Source: Acholeplasma sp. CAG:878
GTDB lineage: Bacteria > Bacillota_I > Bacilli_A > RF39 > UBA660
Direction of reading: 5' to 3'
Assembly: GCA_000432255.1 (NCBI GenBank)
Contig: HF989924.1
Coordinates: 21,038-57,493 of the forward strand
Length of the DNA stretch: 36,456 bases
Shown: piece by piece, positions 23,750 to 31,321 of the stretch
Layout: each line of letters opens with the position of its first letter
Numbering within the stretch: position 1 is the first letter of the stretch
Translations under genes and position numbers: made by a program
Notes under the pieces: generated by a model
Database searches by the model: none
Seen by the model: the letters and a program-made list of their open reading frames with translations, nothing else
What the model was told of the DNA's origin: nothing

Positions 23750-24478
23750 ATGAAAATCCTAAGTTTAGATGAAATAGATTTAGAAGAAACATATTTTCAT
23801 TTTGATGTAAGAAGTATTGATTATATAGAACAATATGGTTTCCCACCAGATATAGGAAATGATTCTAAAAATGCTGAAAAAACACCTAAAGTTTTCTTTA
23901 GTAAAGGGATAAATGGAGTTTTAGATATAATTGATGTATGGCTTATATGGAGAATGAATAAAGATAATGAAAATGAAAGTTCTTGGACAATGGAATTTTT
24001 GACAGAAGAATATTTAAAAGATGAGAGAAAAAAGAATATAACATTTGAAAATATGTATGAATGGTTGAAGTTAAGAAAGTATTATAAACTTGATTTAATA
24101 CCATATATAGATTTTATACCAAACGATTTAGACGAAGCTAAAAAACAAGCTTTGGACAATAAAAAAGAATGTGAAAATACTAATAAAAAGCCATGGAAGT
24201 ATTTATTTGCAATGCAGATGTATAAAGGTAAAATTAAACATTATGATGTTACAATGGAAGATTTTAATATGCATACTAAAACTAATTGTGGTGTTTCTAA
24301 AGATTCTATAACACTACTAAAAACTAATGATGGAAAATTTGATGCCTTATCAATAGTTATAGAATTATATTATAAGTTTAACGCTAAAAAAGAATTTAGA
24401 ATATTAGATGAATTTATTCTTTATTGTAAAAATAAACATTATACTTCGGTTGAAGAAGTTAATTCAAAAACAATTTAA
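23750..24478 (+). CDS. Uncharacterised protein
   Basis: 242 residues from ATG 23750, with AGGTGA just upstream. No signal peptide or membrane helix. The N-terminus reads YFHFDVRSIDYIEQYGFPPDIG, then EKTPKVFFSKGINGVLDIIDVWLIW. A leading FH, a following I-x-x-x-G block and a VFFS strand are vaguely like the start of small ADP-ribosyltransferase-fold proteins, but I cannot identify a full H-Y-E triad and do not claim that function. The rest is charged and helical. It stands alone after the ileS terminator and 25 bases ahead of a DUF2130 gene, possibly in the same transcript. Confidence 0.6.
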   Translation: MKILSLDEIDLEETYFHFDVRSIDYIEQYGFPPDIGNDSKNAEKTPKVFFSKGINGVLDIIDVWLIWRMNKDNENESSWTMEFLTEEYLKDERKKNITFENMYEWLKLRKYYKLDLIPYIDFIPNDLDEAKKQALDNKKECENTNKKPWKYLFAMQMYKGKIKHYDVTMEDFNMHTKTNCGVSKDSITLLKTNDGKFDALSIVIELYYKFNAKKEFRILDEFILYCKNKHYTSVEEVNSKTI

Positions 24479-24503
24479 TAATATATAGGAAAGAGGTAAT
24501 ATT

Positions 24504-25694
24504 ATGAATGAAATAAAATGTCCAAAATGTGGTACTATATTTCAAATATCTGAACAAGATTATGATAGCATATTAAAACAAGTAAGGAATGAAGAATTCG
24601 ACAAAGAATTGAAAATAAGAGAAGAAGTAGCCAAAAAAGAGCAAGAGGCAGCAATTAAATTAACTGAAAATGCTGTTTCTAAAAAATTTAGCGATGAGAT
24701 AAACAAACGAGAGCTTGAAATTCAAGAACTAAGAAATGAATTAAAAACTAAAGAACTAGAAAGCAAATTAGCAATCAATAAAGCCTTAGAAGAAGAAAAT
24801 GAAAAAATATACGAATTAAAAAATAAAATTGAATCTAATCAAAATGAATATTTATTAAAAGAAAAAACCTTAATAAGTTCTTACGAAGATAAAATAAAAA
24901 CAAGAGATGAACAAATAGCTTATTATAAAGATTTTAAAGCAAAACAATCAACTAAAATGATTGGTGAATCATTAGAACAACACTGCAGTATTTTATTTAA
25001 TAGAATAAGACCAATGTTTGGTTCAAAAACATATTTTGAAAAAGACAATGATTCAAAAACTGGTTCTAAAGGGGATTTTATTTTTAGAGATTATGACAAA
25101 GATGGTGAGGAAATAGTTTCTATTATGTTTGAAATGAAGAATGAAGCAGATATGACTGCTACAAAACATAAAAATGAAGATTTTCTTAAAGAACTAGATA
25201 AAGATAGAAAAGAAAAAAAATGTGAATATGCCGTTTTAGTATCATTACTTGAAATTGACAATGCTTTATATAACGATGGTATTGTAGATATGTCACATAA
25301 ATATGAAAAAATGTATGTAATAAGACCACAATTTTTTATACCAATTATTACTTTAATTAGAAATTTATCGCTTAACTGTTTAGATTACAAAAGAAAATTA
25401 GCTTTGGTAGAAAACCAACATATAGATATATCTAATTTTGAAAAAAATATAAATACATTCAAAGAAGGATTCGGAAGAAATTATCGTCTTGCTTCAGAAA
25501 AATTTGCAAAAGCGATTGAAGAAATTGATAAAACTATCGACCATTTGTATAAGACTAAAGATGCCTTAATTAATAGTGAAAATCAATTAAGATTAGCCAA
25601 TAATAAAATAGATGACTTAACAATTAAAAAACTAACGCACGGAAATGAAACTATGACAAAAATGTTTGAAGAATTAAAAGAAAGTCATGATTAA
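24504..25694 (+). CDS. DUF2130 protein, predicted PD-(D/E)XK nuclease fold
   Basis: 396 residues. The N-terminal zinc knuckle IKCPKCGTIFQIS (4-16, single CxxC) opens the DUF2130 architecture. A long coiled coil follows (about 30-150, rich in E, K and Q). The core has ESLEQHCSILFNRIRPMFG, then TGSKGDFIFRDY and MFEMKNEAD; the GD...E-x-K spacing is that of a PD-(D/E)XK nuclease site. A second coiled coil ends the protein. Members are widespread and uncharacterised; a DNA-processing or defence role is often suggested from the fold. An AAGAGGTAA ribosome site precedes the ATG. The adjacent upstream gene is also unknown. Confidence 0.8.
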   Translation: MNEIKCPKCGTIFQISEQDYDSILKQVRNEEFDKELKIREEVAKKEQEAAIKLTENAVSKKFSDEINKRELEIQELRNELKTKELESKLAINKALEEENEKIYELKNKIESNQNEYLLKEKTLISSYEDKIKTRDEQIAYYKDFKAKQSTKMIGESLEQHCSILFNRIRPMFGSKTYFEKDNDSKTGSKGDFIFRDYDKDGEEIVSIMFEMKNEADMTATKHKNEDFLKELDKDRKEKKCEYAVLVSLLEIDNALYNDGIVDMSHKYEKMYVIRPQFFIPIITLIRNLSLNCLDYKRKLALVENQHIDISNFEKNINTFKEGFGRNYRLASEKFAKAIEEIDKTIDHLYKTKDALINSENQLRLANNKIDDLTIKKLTHGNETMTKMFEELKESHD

Positions 25695-25748
25695 TTTTAG
25701 TTTGCTTTATTTGAACAATTGTGTTATTATATAGCAACGAGGTGAATT

Positions 25749-26519
25749 ATGCGAATAATTACTATTAATGAACAAAAATTTCTGCATGAACATGAACCAT
25801 TAAAAGTTGCTAGAAATTATGAAAGTACTATATATGTTTTAGGTGATGAATTGTATAAAATTCTAAATCTACCTTATGATATATTAGATAGTGGAAATAG
25901 AGAGTATAGTAGATTTTTAAAAAATAGAGAAAATAATGTTGCTGAATTAATGAGATTAAATCCTAATGGTGGGTGTAATCCTAAAGCTCTATTAATTAGT
26001 GAAAAATATTTTTTAGGATGTGTTTATCCTTATTTAAATGGTTATGATGAATTGTTAGTTAAGCACTATCCAATTGAAATAAGAGCAGAATTATGCCGTA
26101 AATTGAATGAAATATTTCGTGAATTTTGGAAGTTAAATATTCAGTATACAGATTTGTCCTTACACAATGTTATGACTGATGGAAAAGATATAAAGTTTGT
26201 TGATATGGATTCAATTTCTATGAATAAATTTCAAACATATGGTGAAGAAGAAAGATTTTTGATATTTACCTGTCAACAATTAGCTATATTATCATTGTCA
26301 ATTTTGTTAGATTTAGATATCGATGGATTAAACATTAGTAATTACAATTTATTAAAATCTTTAACGAAAGTATTAGATAATAAGGAACTTATAAATATAC
26401 TTGCTTATTCATTAGAAACAAAATTTGCATATAAACCATATTTTGTCGATAGAGTATTAGATAAAGTTGACTTAGAAAAATTAGATGATAGAGTAAAAAG
26501 TTTTTCAATTAAGAGGTGA
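25749..26519 (+). CDS. Kinase-fold protein, paralogue 1
   Basis: 256 residues resembling a minimal protein kinase or aminoglycoside-phosphotransferase fold. STIYVLGDELYKIL supplies a candidate ATP-binding Lys37; YTDLSLHNVM (133-142) is the catalytic loop with Asp135 and Asn140; IKFVDMDS (148-155) matches the metal-binding strand with Asp152. The spacer between lobes, GCVYPYLNGYDELL, looks like a hinge. There is no glycine-rich loop, so activity is uncertain. It overlaps a second copy of the same family by 3 bases or less, and an Smr gene follows. An AACGAGGTG site precedes the ATG. Substrate unknown. Confidence 0.65.
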   Translation: MRIITINEQKFLHEHEPLKVARNYESTIYVLGDELYKILNLPYDILDSGNREYSRFLKNRENNVAELMRLNPNGGCNPKALLISEKYFLGCVYPYLNGYDELLVKHYPIEIRAELCRKLNEIFREFWKLNIQYTDLSLHNVMTDGKDIKFVDMDSISMNKFQTYGEEERFLIFTCQQLAILSLSILLDLDIDGLNISNYNLLKSLTKVLDNKELINILAYSLETKFAYKPYFVDRVLDKVDLEKLDDRVKSFSIKR

Positions 26520-26524
26520 GGCAA

Positions 26525-27268
26525 TTGGAAAAAATTGTAGTAAACGAAAGTACTTTGAATAATCCACTTAATAAACAAGTTAATAATGAAAGTAAATTAT
26601 ATTTGGTTGGTTCAAATATATACAAAATTTTAAGAAAAGACTTGAGATTAATCGATAGACAATTAGTAGTTCAAAAATTAATTTTAACAAAACCAGATGA
26701 GGTATGTAATCCTGAAAAAGTTATAGTTAATGAAAAAAACGAATTTTTAGGCTATTCAATGCCATTTTTAGAAGGATATGAAAATTTAGATATAACTAAT
26801 ATATCTTATGAACTTAGAATAGAATATTTAAAAAAAATTAACCGAATTTTTAGAAGATTACTTAGGTTAGGGCTCTACTTTCATGATACTCATTCTGGTA
26901 ATTTCATGATTAATGGTGATTCTCTTGTTTTAGTTGATAGTGATTCAGCTTCTCAACTTTGTAAAGGTGATTATAAATATGAAGAATTTTATTTATACTG
27001 TTGCTGTAAAAATTTATGTATTTTTTCGTTATCATTGATTTTAGGAACGGATATAAATATATTAAATCATAGGTTTGGAAAAAAAGAAATGAAAAAACAA
27101 TTACTTGAATTTAATGATGGGGCATTAAGTGAAATTGTAAGATTTGCCTATAGTAATTATAAGACTTTGCCAAATGAATTTTATGTTGATGATTTAGTAG
27201 ATTTAATTAATATAGATAAAGTAAGAGGAGTTGCGCTAACTGGTTTATCTGTGATAAAATATAAATAG
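26525..27268 (+). CDS. Kinase-fold protein, paralogue 2 (TTG start)
   Basis: 247 residues, paralogous to the preceding gene over its whole length (NESKLYLVGSNIYKIL, GYSMPFLEGYENL, LRLGLYFHDTHSGNFMI, LVLVDSDSAS). Asp121 and Asn126 fit the catalytic loop, Asp138 or Asp140 the metal site, Lys34 the ATP site. The start is taken as TTG 26525: AAGAGGTG is correctly spaced for it, and the protein then begins MEKIVVNES, aligned with MRIITINEQ of paralogue 1. A GTG at 26516 lies inside the ribosome site. The two proteins are quite diverged, which points to an old tandem duplication and perhaps a heterodimer. Smr follows 12 bases later. Confidence 0.62.
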   Translation: MEKIVVNESTLNNPLNKQVNNESKLYLVGSNIYKILRKDLRLIDRQLVVQKLILTKPDEVCNPEKVIVNEKNEFLGYSMPFLEGYENLDITNISYELRIEYLKKINRIFRRLLRLGLYFHDTHSGNFMINGDSLVLVDSDSASQLCKGDYKYEEFYLYCCCKNLCIFSLSLILGTDINILNHRFGKKEMKKQLLEFNDGALSEIVRFAYSNYKTLPNEFYVDDLVDLINIDKVRGVALTGLSVIKYK

Positions 27269-27280
27269 AGGAAATTAATT

Positions 27281-27565
27281 ATGAATTTAGATGATATTAT
27301 ATTTATAGATAATCTACCAACTTTAGATTTACACGGACAAACAAGTGACTTAGCGGGGGTTATGGTTAATGATTTTATCAGGGATAATTTAAAATGTAAA
27401 AACGAATTTGTTGTTATAATACATGGATTTGGAGCATACATTTTAAAGAATAAAACTCATGAGATTTTAAGTAAAAGTAAGTATGTTTTAGACTATAAAT
27501 TATTTATTTATAATGCTGGTTGTACTATTGTCAAACTGAACTTAAAAAAATTTAAAAAAATTTAA
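27281..27565 (+). CDS. Stand-alone Smr-domain protein
   Basis: 94 residues. TLDLHGQTSDLAGVMVNDFIRD contains the LDLHG motif, and FVVIIHGFGAYILKNKTHEIL the second Smr motif, usually HGxG with GKG; here it reads HGFG. The C-terminal strand AGCTIVKLNL is present. In MutS2 this domain is a nuclease-like tail that acts on branched DNA or on collided ribosomes' mRNA; small free Smr proteins are less well known. The whole gene is one domain. It probably ends a transcript with the two kinase-fold genes (12-base gap). A GAGG site precedes the ATG. Confidence 0.82.
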   Translation: MNLDDIIFIDNLPTLDLHGQTSDLAGVMVNDFIRDNLKCKNEFVVIIHGFGAYILKNKTHEILSKSKYVLDYKLFIYNAGCTIVKLNLKKFKKI

Positions 27566-27573
27566 AATTTATG

Positions 27574-27602
27574 TTGACAATTACTAAAAGTAGTGATAGA
27601 AT
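27574..27602 (+). promoter_or_regulatory. Near-consensus promoter of the surface-protein gene
   Basis: TTGACA (27574-27579), 17-base spacer, TAGAAT (27597-27602). It is one of the strongest promoters in the window and gives a leader of about 27 bases. Confidence 0.85.
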
Positions 27603-27635
27603 AAGCAACAATAATTAATCAAAGGGGTGTATATT

Positions 27636-28961
27636 ATGTACGAAGAAAGAAAAACATTTGGAATTAAAGATATTATAATTCAAGTATTATTTGTGGCATT
27701 ATTTGTATTTGTGATGTTATGGTTATTCCCATCAAAGAAAGATTTGGAAGACAAATTTGTTACTATGGATGATATAACTAGTTCATTACAAGTATTATAT
27801 GGTCAAGCATTCGCTAATAATGTTAATAGTATGCGTGAAGCAGCAACAGGATATTTTACAACTGAGAGATTGCCAAAAAATGTTGGTGATTCTGTAACAT
27901 TAACATTAGGTGAAATGTTAGAAAAGAAACTTGTTTTAGAAATGAAAGATAGTAACAACAATGCTTGTAGTTTAACAGAATCTTATGTTAAATTAACTAA
28001 AATGGATAATGAATATCAAATGAAAATTCAATTATCTTGTTCTGATTACTCTGATTATATCATTTCTTATATTGGATGTTATGAGTATTGCAAAGATTGT
28101 ACTAAAGATAATAACAAAACAACTCCAACAAAACCAAGTACAACAAAACCTACTACAAAACCAAGTACAAAACCAGAACCTACTCCAACTCCAACACCAG
28201 ACCCAACACCAGTTGCAAAAAAATATATTTATGAATATAGAAAAACATGGCAAAATGAATGGTCAAATTGGTCAAATTGGTCAGATTGGTCAACTTCTAA
28301 AGTTAAGAGTGATAGATATACACAAGTAGAAATTAAAACAGAAAATGTAATTACTGGTTATAACAAAGTTAAAAAACTTACTGGTTATAAGGAAGTAATT
28401 ACTTATGAAGACAAAATTGTTGAAGGAACTAAGACAGAAAAAGTTAAAGATGTAAAAGATGCAGTTAAGACATCTACTAGTGGATACTATACTGATTGGA
28501 CATATTCAGGTACTGTAAGAGTAACTAACTCATTTAAATATAGTACTACAACTACTAATTATACTTTAGTTAATTCATATGATCATTTAGATTGTAACAA
28601 TATATGTCAAACAGTAACTGAAAGAGTATACGATGTTTATACACGTAGTTATGTACAAGGCGGTTATAGTTATAGTTGTGCATCTTATCCAGGATATACA
28701 AAAGAAGGAACTAAATGTGTTAAAGTAATTGAAAAGAAAGCTCCAACCCAAACAGTTGAAAAAGTAGAAGTTAAAAAACAAGAACCAATTTACGAATATG
28801 TAAATGGTGACCCAATCTATAAATCTGTTACAAAATATCGTTATAGAACTAGAACATTAGTTAAAGAAGCAGGTAGCGATGTTAAATGGAGCAAGTCAGC
28901 AAATGATACTGATTTAATTAATAACAAATATGTTCCAACCGGAAATTATAAAGAAGCATAA
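27636..28961 (+). CDS. Membrane-anchored surface protein with WS repeats
   Basis: 441 residues from ATG 27636 (AAAGGGGTG site). A short cytoplasmic N-terminus and one membrane helix (about 14-31) anchor it, so the bulk is probably outside the cell. Residues 35-150 form a small unknown domain with CSL..CSD..CYEYCKDC cysteines. A Thr/Pro/Lys linker (161-194) reaches through the wall. Then come TWQNEWSNWSNWSDWS (204-219), four WS units like thrombospondin-type Trp ladders, and a Tyr/Thr/Lys-rich region with internally similar strands (ITGYNKVKKLTGYKEV, KKQEPIYEYVNGDPIYKSV). No sortase signal. It is monocistronic with a strong promoter and its own terminator. Adhesion or envelope role is inference. 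Confidence 0.75.
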   Translation: MYEERKTFGIKDIIIQVLFVALFVFVMLWLFPSKKDLEDKFVTMDDITSSLQVLYGQAFANNVNSMREAATGYFTTERLPKNVGDSVTLTLGEMLEKKLVLEMKDSNNNACSLTESYVKLTKMDNEYQMKIQLSCSDYSDYIISYIGCYEYCKDCTKDNNKTTPTKPSTTKPTTKPSTKPEPTPTPTPDPTPVAKKYIYEYRKTWQNEWSNWSNWSDWSTSKVKSDRYTQVEIKTENVITGYNKVKKLTGYKEVITYEDKIVEGTKTEKVKDVKDAVKTSTSGYYTDWTYSGTVRVTNSFKYSTTTTNYTLVNSYDHLDCNNICQTVTERVYDVYTRSYVQGGYSYSCASYPGYTKEGTKCVKVIEKKAPTQTVEKVEVKKQEPIYEYVNGDPIYKSVTKYRYRTRTLVKEAGSDVKWSKSANDTDLINNKYVPTGNYKEA

Positions 28962-28976
28962 TCTTGCTTCTTTTTA
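28951..28976 (+). terminator. Terminator of the surface-protein gene
   Basis: AAGAAGCA/TGCTTCTT 8-bp stem with five T, overlapping the stop codon. Confidence 0.8.
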
Positions 28977-28997
28977 TTTAAAAATAGGAGAAATTTT

Positions 28998-29336
28998 ATG
29001 AAACACAATATGAAATTAAATAATGAACCATTTGAGCTTATTGAAAATGGTAGTAAAAAAATTGAGTTAAGATTATATGATGAAAAAAGAAGAAAACTTA
29101 GAGTTAATGATTTAATTGAGTTTACTAATATTAGTACTGAAAAGAAAATGACAGTTTTAATAGAGGCATTATATTTATATCCTAATTTTGAAGAACTATA
29201 TAAACATTTTGATAAAATATCTTTAGGTTATGATAAAGATGCTTTAGTGTCATATCACGATATGGAAGAATATTATTCAATTGAAGAACAAAATAAATAT
29301 GGTGTTGTAGGAATAAAAATTAAGAAAGTTGATTAG
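28998..29336 (+). CDS. ASCH/PUA-like domain protein
   Basis: 112 residues. MKLNNEPFELIENGSKKIELRLYDEKRRKLRVNDLIEFTN is the ASCH core (the family motif G-x-K-x-x-E-x-R), followed by a helical insert with FDKISLGYDKDALVSYHDMEEYYS and the closing strand YGVVGIKIKKV. ASCH proteins have a PUA-like beta barrel expected to bind RNA; some are amidohydrolases of modified nucleosides. Strong TAGGAG site. Probably co-transcribed with the next small ORF, 8 bases downstream. The specific role is not known. Confidence 0.85.
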   Translation: MKHNMKLNNEPFELIENGSKKIELRLYDEKRRKLRVNDLIEFTNISTEKKMTVLIEALYLYPNFEELYKHFDKISLGYDKDALVSYHDMEEYYSIEEQNKYGVVGIKIKKVD

Positions 29337-29344
29337 GTAATTAT

Positions 29345-29533
29345 ATGGAAATAAACGTTGAAAAGTTAAGAAATGATTTAATTGATTATTTTGGGACCGC
29401 TTTATTTAATGGTAATAGTATGGCTATTGTTGATTTGTCTAAAATAGAGCAAGCAAATGACTATGAATTAATAGAAATTGCTATTCAAAATGGTTTTAAC
29501 TTAAACAATTATAGTAGTGGTTTTAGTAGATAG
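29345..29533 (+). CDS. Small uncharacterised protein
   Basis: 62 residues (MEINVEKLRNDLIDYFGTALFNGN..), mixed charge, no membrane helix or signal. It starts 8 bases after the ASCH gene with a weak TAGGT site and ends just before a perfect terminator, so it looks like the last gene of a two-gene transcript. I do not recognise the family. Sensible codon use and spacing support it as real. Confidence 0.6.
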   Translation: MEINVEKLRNDLIDYFGTALFNGNSMAIVDLSKIEQANDYELIEIAIQNGFNLNNYSSGFSR

Positions 29534-29540
29534 TAATTTT

Positions 29541-29573
29541 AACAGATTTAAATTAGTTTAAATCTGTTTTATT
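29541..29573 (+). terminator. Terminator after the ASCH pair
   Basis: Perfect 12-bp stem AACAGATTTAAA/TTTAAATCTGTT with a TTAG loop, then TTATT. Confidence 0.8.
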
Positions 29574-29577
29574 GTGT

Positions 29578-29583
29578 TATAAT
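29578..29583 (+). promoter_or_regulatory. Extended -10 promoter of the frameshifted membrane protein gene
   Basis: TGT-TATAAT at 29575-29583 directly after a terminator. A transcript would start near 29590, a few bases before AAGGAAG and the ATG at 29609. Confidence 0.6.
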
Positions 29584-29608
29584 GTAAATATAAATAAGGA
29601 AGTTTCTT

Positions 29609-29835
29609 ATGAAAAATTAAAAACAGGAATATCTTTAATTATATTAGGTAACTTATTATATTTATCATCTACATTTTTTTGTGGCAATGAAACAAGTAGT
29701 TTTGGCGACTTTGGTAGTGGTTTATTAATAGGATTTATATTATTGGTTTCAATTACATTTATAGTTTGTATGATTTTGCAAATAGCTTATCGTTCTGATG
29801 CTCTTGAAATTGGTGATTATAAAAAAATATTTTAA
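29609..29835 (+). pseudogene. Two-helix membrane protein with a 1-base frameshift at its start
   Basis: The promoter, the ribosome site AAGGAAG (29596-29602) and ATG 29609 are ideally spaced, but this ATG reads ATG AAA AAT TAA. One base to the side, a frame stays open for 70-odd codons: EKLKTGISLIILGNLLYLSSTFF...GSGLLIGFILLVSITFIVCMIL..., a small protein with two membrane helices. One extra A in the A5 run (29612-29616) would give MKKLKTGISLI and restore the gene. So either the gene has a single-base deletion in a homopolymer, or the assembly does. An upstream TTG at 29572 keeps the frame open but lies before the promoter. Function unknown. Confidence 0.65.
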
Positions 29836-29851
29836 AATGTTTTCTTTTTTA

Positions 29852-29880
29852 TTTACAAAAAAGTTTAAACATTATATAAT
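29852..29880 (+). promoter_or_regulatory. Promoter of the TetR-ABC operon
   Basis: TTTACA (29852-29857), 17-base spacer, TATAAT (29875-29880). Confidence 0.75.
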
Positions 29881-29881
29881 A

Positions 29882-29911
29882 ATAACATATGTTATAAATA
29901 ACAATAGTTAT
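29882..29911. promoter_or_regulatory. Probable TetR operator
   Basis: Perfect 14-base palindrome ATAACATATGTTAT at 29882-29895, one base after the -10 box, followed by a second looser inverted repeat ATAAC-AATA-GTTAT at 29898-29911. Both share ATAAC/GTTAT half-sites and cover the transcription start, as expected for autorepression. Confidence 0.72.
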
Positions 29912-29927
29912 ATAAAGGAGGCTTTTA

Positions 29928-30554
29928 ATGCCAGCAATTAAAAAAATAAATAGAGAAGATATAATAAAAGCTAGTGTAGAAATCATTAGAAAAGAGGGGC
30001 TAGAAAGCTTAAATGCAAGAGGTGTAGCAAAAAAATTAAATTGTTCAACTCAACCAATCTTTTATATTTATTCGAATATGGAAGAAATGCGAAAAGATGC
30101 ATTAAAAGAAATATCAAGAATATTTGATGACGCTATGTTTAAGAGTAATTATGATAAAATTGCATATAAAGATATAGGAGTAAATTATATTAGGTTTGCC
30201 AAAGAAGAGCCGATATTATTTAAAATATTATTCAATAGCAAGTCAAATGAGCAAGCCTTGTGTTTTATAGATTTAAAAGGTTCGTCAAATAAAATATGGG
30301 AAACTATATCTAATCAAACTGGATTATCAAAAAAAGAGGCTAAAAATTTTCATTTAAAAATGTGGTTATATGTAAATGGTATTGCTAATTTAGTTGCTAA
30401 TAATACTTGTAATTTTACAAAAGAAGAAATTGAAAAACTATTAGAAGAACAATATATTTCAATGTTATTATTTGAAATTCAAAAAGGAAATATAAAAAGA
30501 GAAGTATTAGATAATGTTTTAAAAAACAAATTAAAAAGAAAAGAGGAAATGTAG
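29928..30554 (+). CDS. TetR-family repressor
   Basis: 208 residues. The N-terminal 50 residues are a TetR helix-turn-helix: REDIIKASVEIIRKEGLESLNARGVAKKLNCSTQPIFYIYSNMEEM. The C-terminal ligand domain is all helical and typical of the family. It is first in an operon with an ABC-2 exporter and has palindromes over the promoter, so it probably represses the operon until it binds the exported compound. AAAGGAGG ribosome site. The following ATPase gene starts 5 bases after its stop. Ligand unknown. Confidence 0.9.
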   Translation: MPAIKKINREDIIKASVEIIRKEGLESLNARGVAKKLNCSTQPIFYIYSNMEEMRKDALKEISRIFDDAMFKSNYDKIAYKDIGVNYIRFAKEEPILFKILFNSKSNEQALCFIDLKGSSNKIWETISNQTGLSKKEAKNFHLKMWLYVNGIANLVANNTCNFTKEEIEKLLEEQYISMLLFEIQKGNIKREVLDNVLKNKLKRKEEM

Positions 30555-30559
30555 ATTTT

Positions 30560-31321
30560 ATGGAAAAAGTTATTGAAGTTAAAAATTTAACTAAAGAATA
30601 TAAAAATAAAAAAGCAGTTGACAATTTATCGTTTAATTTATATAAAGGAGAAATATTAGGTTTACTAGGTCCTAATGGTAGTGGAAAGAGTACAACTATT
30701 AATTGTATATTATCTTTATTAAAAAAACAAAGTGGTAGTATAAAAATATTTGGTAGTGAAATGAAGCCGGATTCTTATGATATAAAATCTAAAATAGGAG
30801 TAATATTTCAAGATGTTTCAGTATTTGATGAATTAAGTGTTTATGATAATATTAATTATTTTTGTGGTTTATATATCAAAAATAAAAATCTTAGAAAACA
30901 ATATGTTAATGAAGCAATTGAACTAGTTGGATTAAAAGAATTTAAAAATTACCTACCTCGCCAATTATCAGGAGGTCTACTTAGAAGACTTAATATAGCT
31001 TGTGGTATTGCTCATAAACCAGAATTGATTTTTTTAGATGAGCCAACTGTTGCTGTTGACCCACAAAGTAGAAATAATATTTTAGATGGAATAAAAAAAT
31101 TAAGAGATAATGGAGCAACAATTATATATACAACGCATTATATGGAAGAAGTAGAAATACTATGTAATCGAATAATTATTTTGGATAAAGGAAAAATAAT
31201 AGCTGAAGGAACAAGTGAAGAATTAAAAAAACAAGCTAATATAGAGGAAAAAGTTTATACATCTGGTCCAACTTTAAATGATGTTTTCTTAAAACTTACA
31301 GGAAAGGGATTAAGAGACTAA
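30560..31321 (+). CDS. ABC transporter ATP-binding protein
   Basis: 253 residues. Walker A GPNGSGKST (37-45), Q loop FQD (83-85), signature LSGGL (136-140, last residue Leu instead of Gln), Walker B LIFLDEP (156-162) and switch His in YTTHYMEE. It resembles the DrrA/NatA class that powers ABC-2 exporters of drugs or lipids. Lies between the TetR gene and two permease genes; its stop codon overlaps the first permease start by one base. The product energises export across the cell membrane. Substrate unknown. Confidence 0.95.
   Translation: MEKVIEVKNLTKEYKNKKAVDNLSFNLYKGEILGLLGPNGSGKSTTINCILSLLKKQSGSIKIFGSEMKPDSYDIKSKIGVIFQDVSVFDELSVYDNINYFCGLYIKNKNLRKQYVNEAIELVGLKEFKNYLPRQLSGGLLRRLNIACGIAHKPELIFLDEPTVAVDPQSRNNILDGIKKLRDNGATIIYTTHYMEEVEILCNRIIILDKGKIIAEGTSEELKKQANIEEKVYTSGPTLNDVFLKLTGKGLRD

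Noticed and set aside
23750..24478. Assignment as an ADP-ribosyltransferase-like toxin
   Set aside because: Only a faint N-terminal resemblance; I could not find a complete catalytic set, so it is left uncharacterised.
28120..28210. Short repeats of AAACCAAGTACAACA type that could suggest a CRISPR or tandem array
   Set aside because: They encode the Thr/Pro/Lys linker of the surface protein, vary in length, and have no spacers.
28032..28329. Overlapping ORFs on both strands within the surface-protein gene
   Set aside because: Their Gln-rich and Trp/Cys-rich translations are frame shadows of the repeated linker and WS region.
29821..29880. Possible terminator from AAATGTTT and AAACATT before the TetR gene
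   Set aside because: Long A/T-only loop, and it coincides with a clear promoter; the pairing is likely a chance product of AT-rich sequence.
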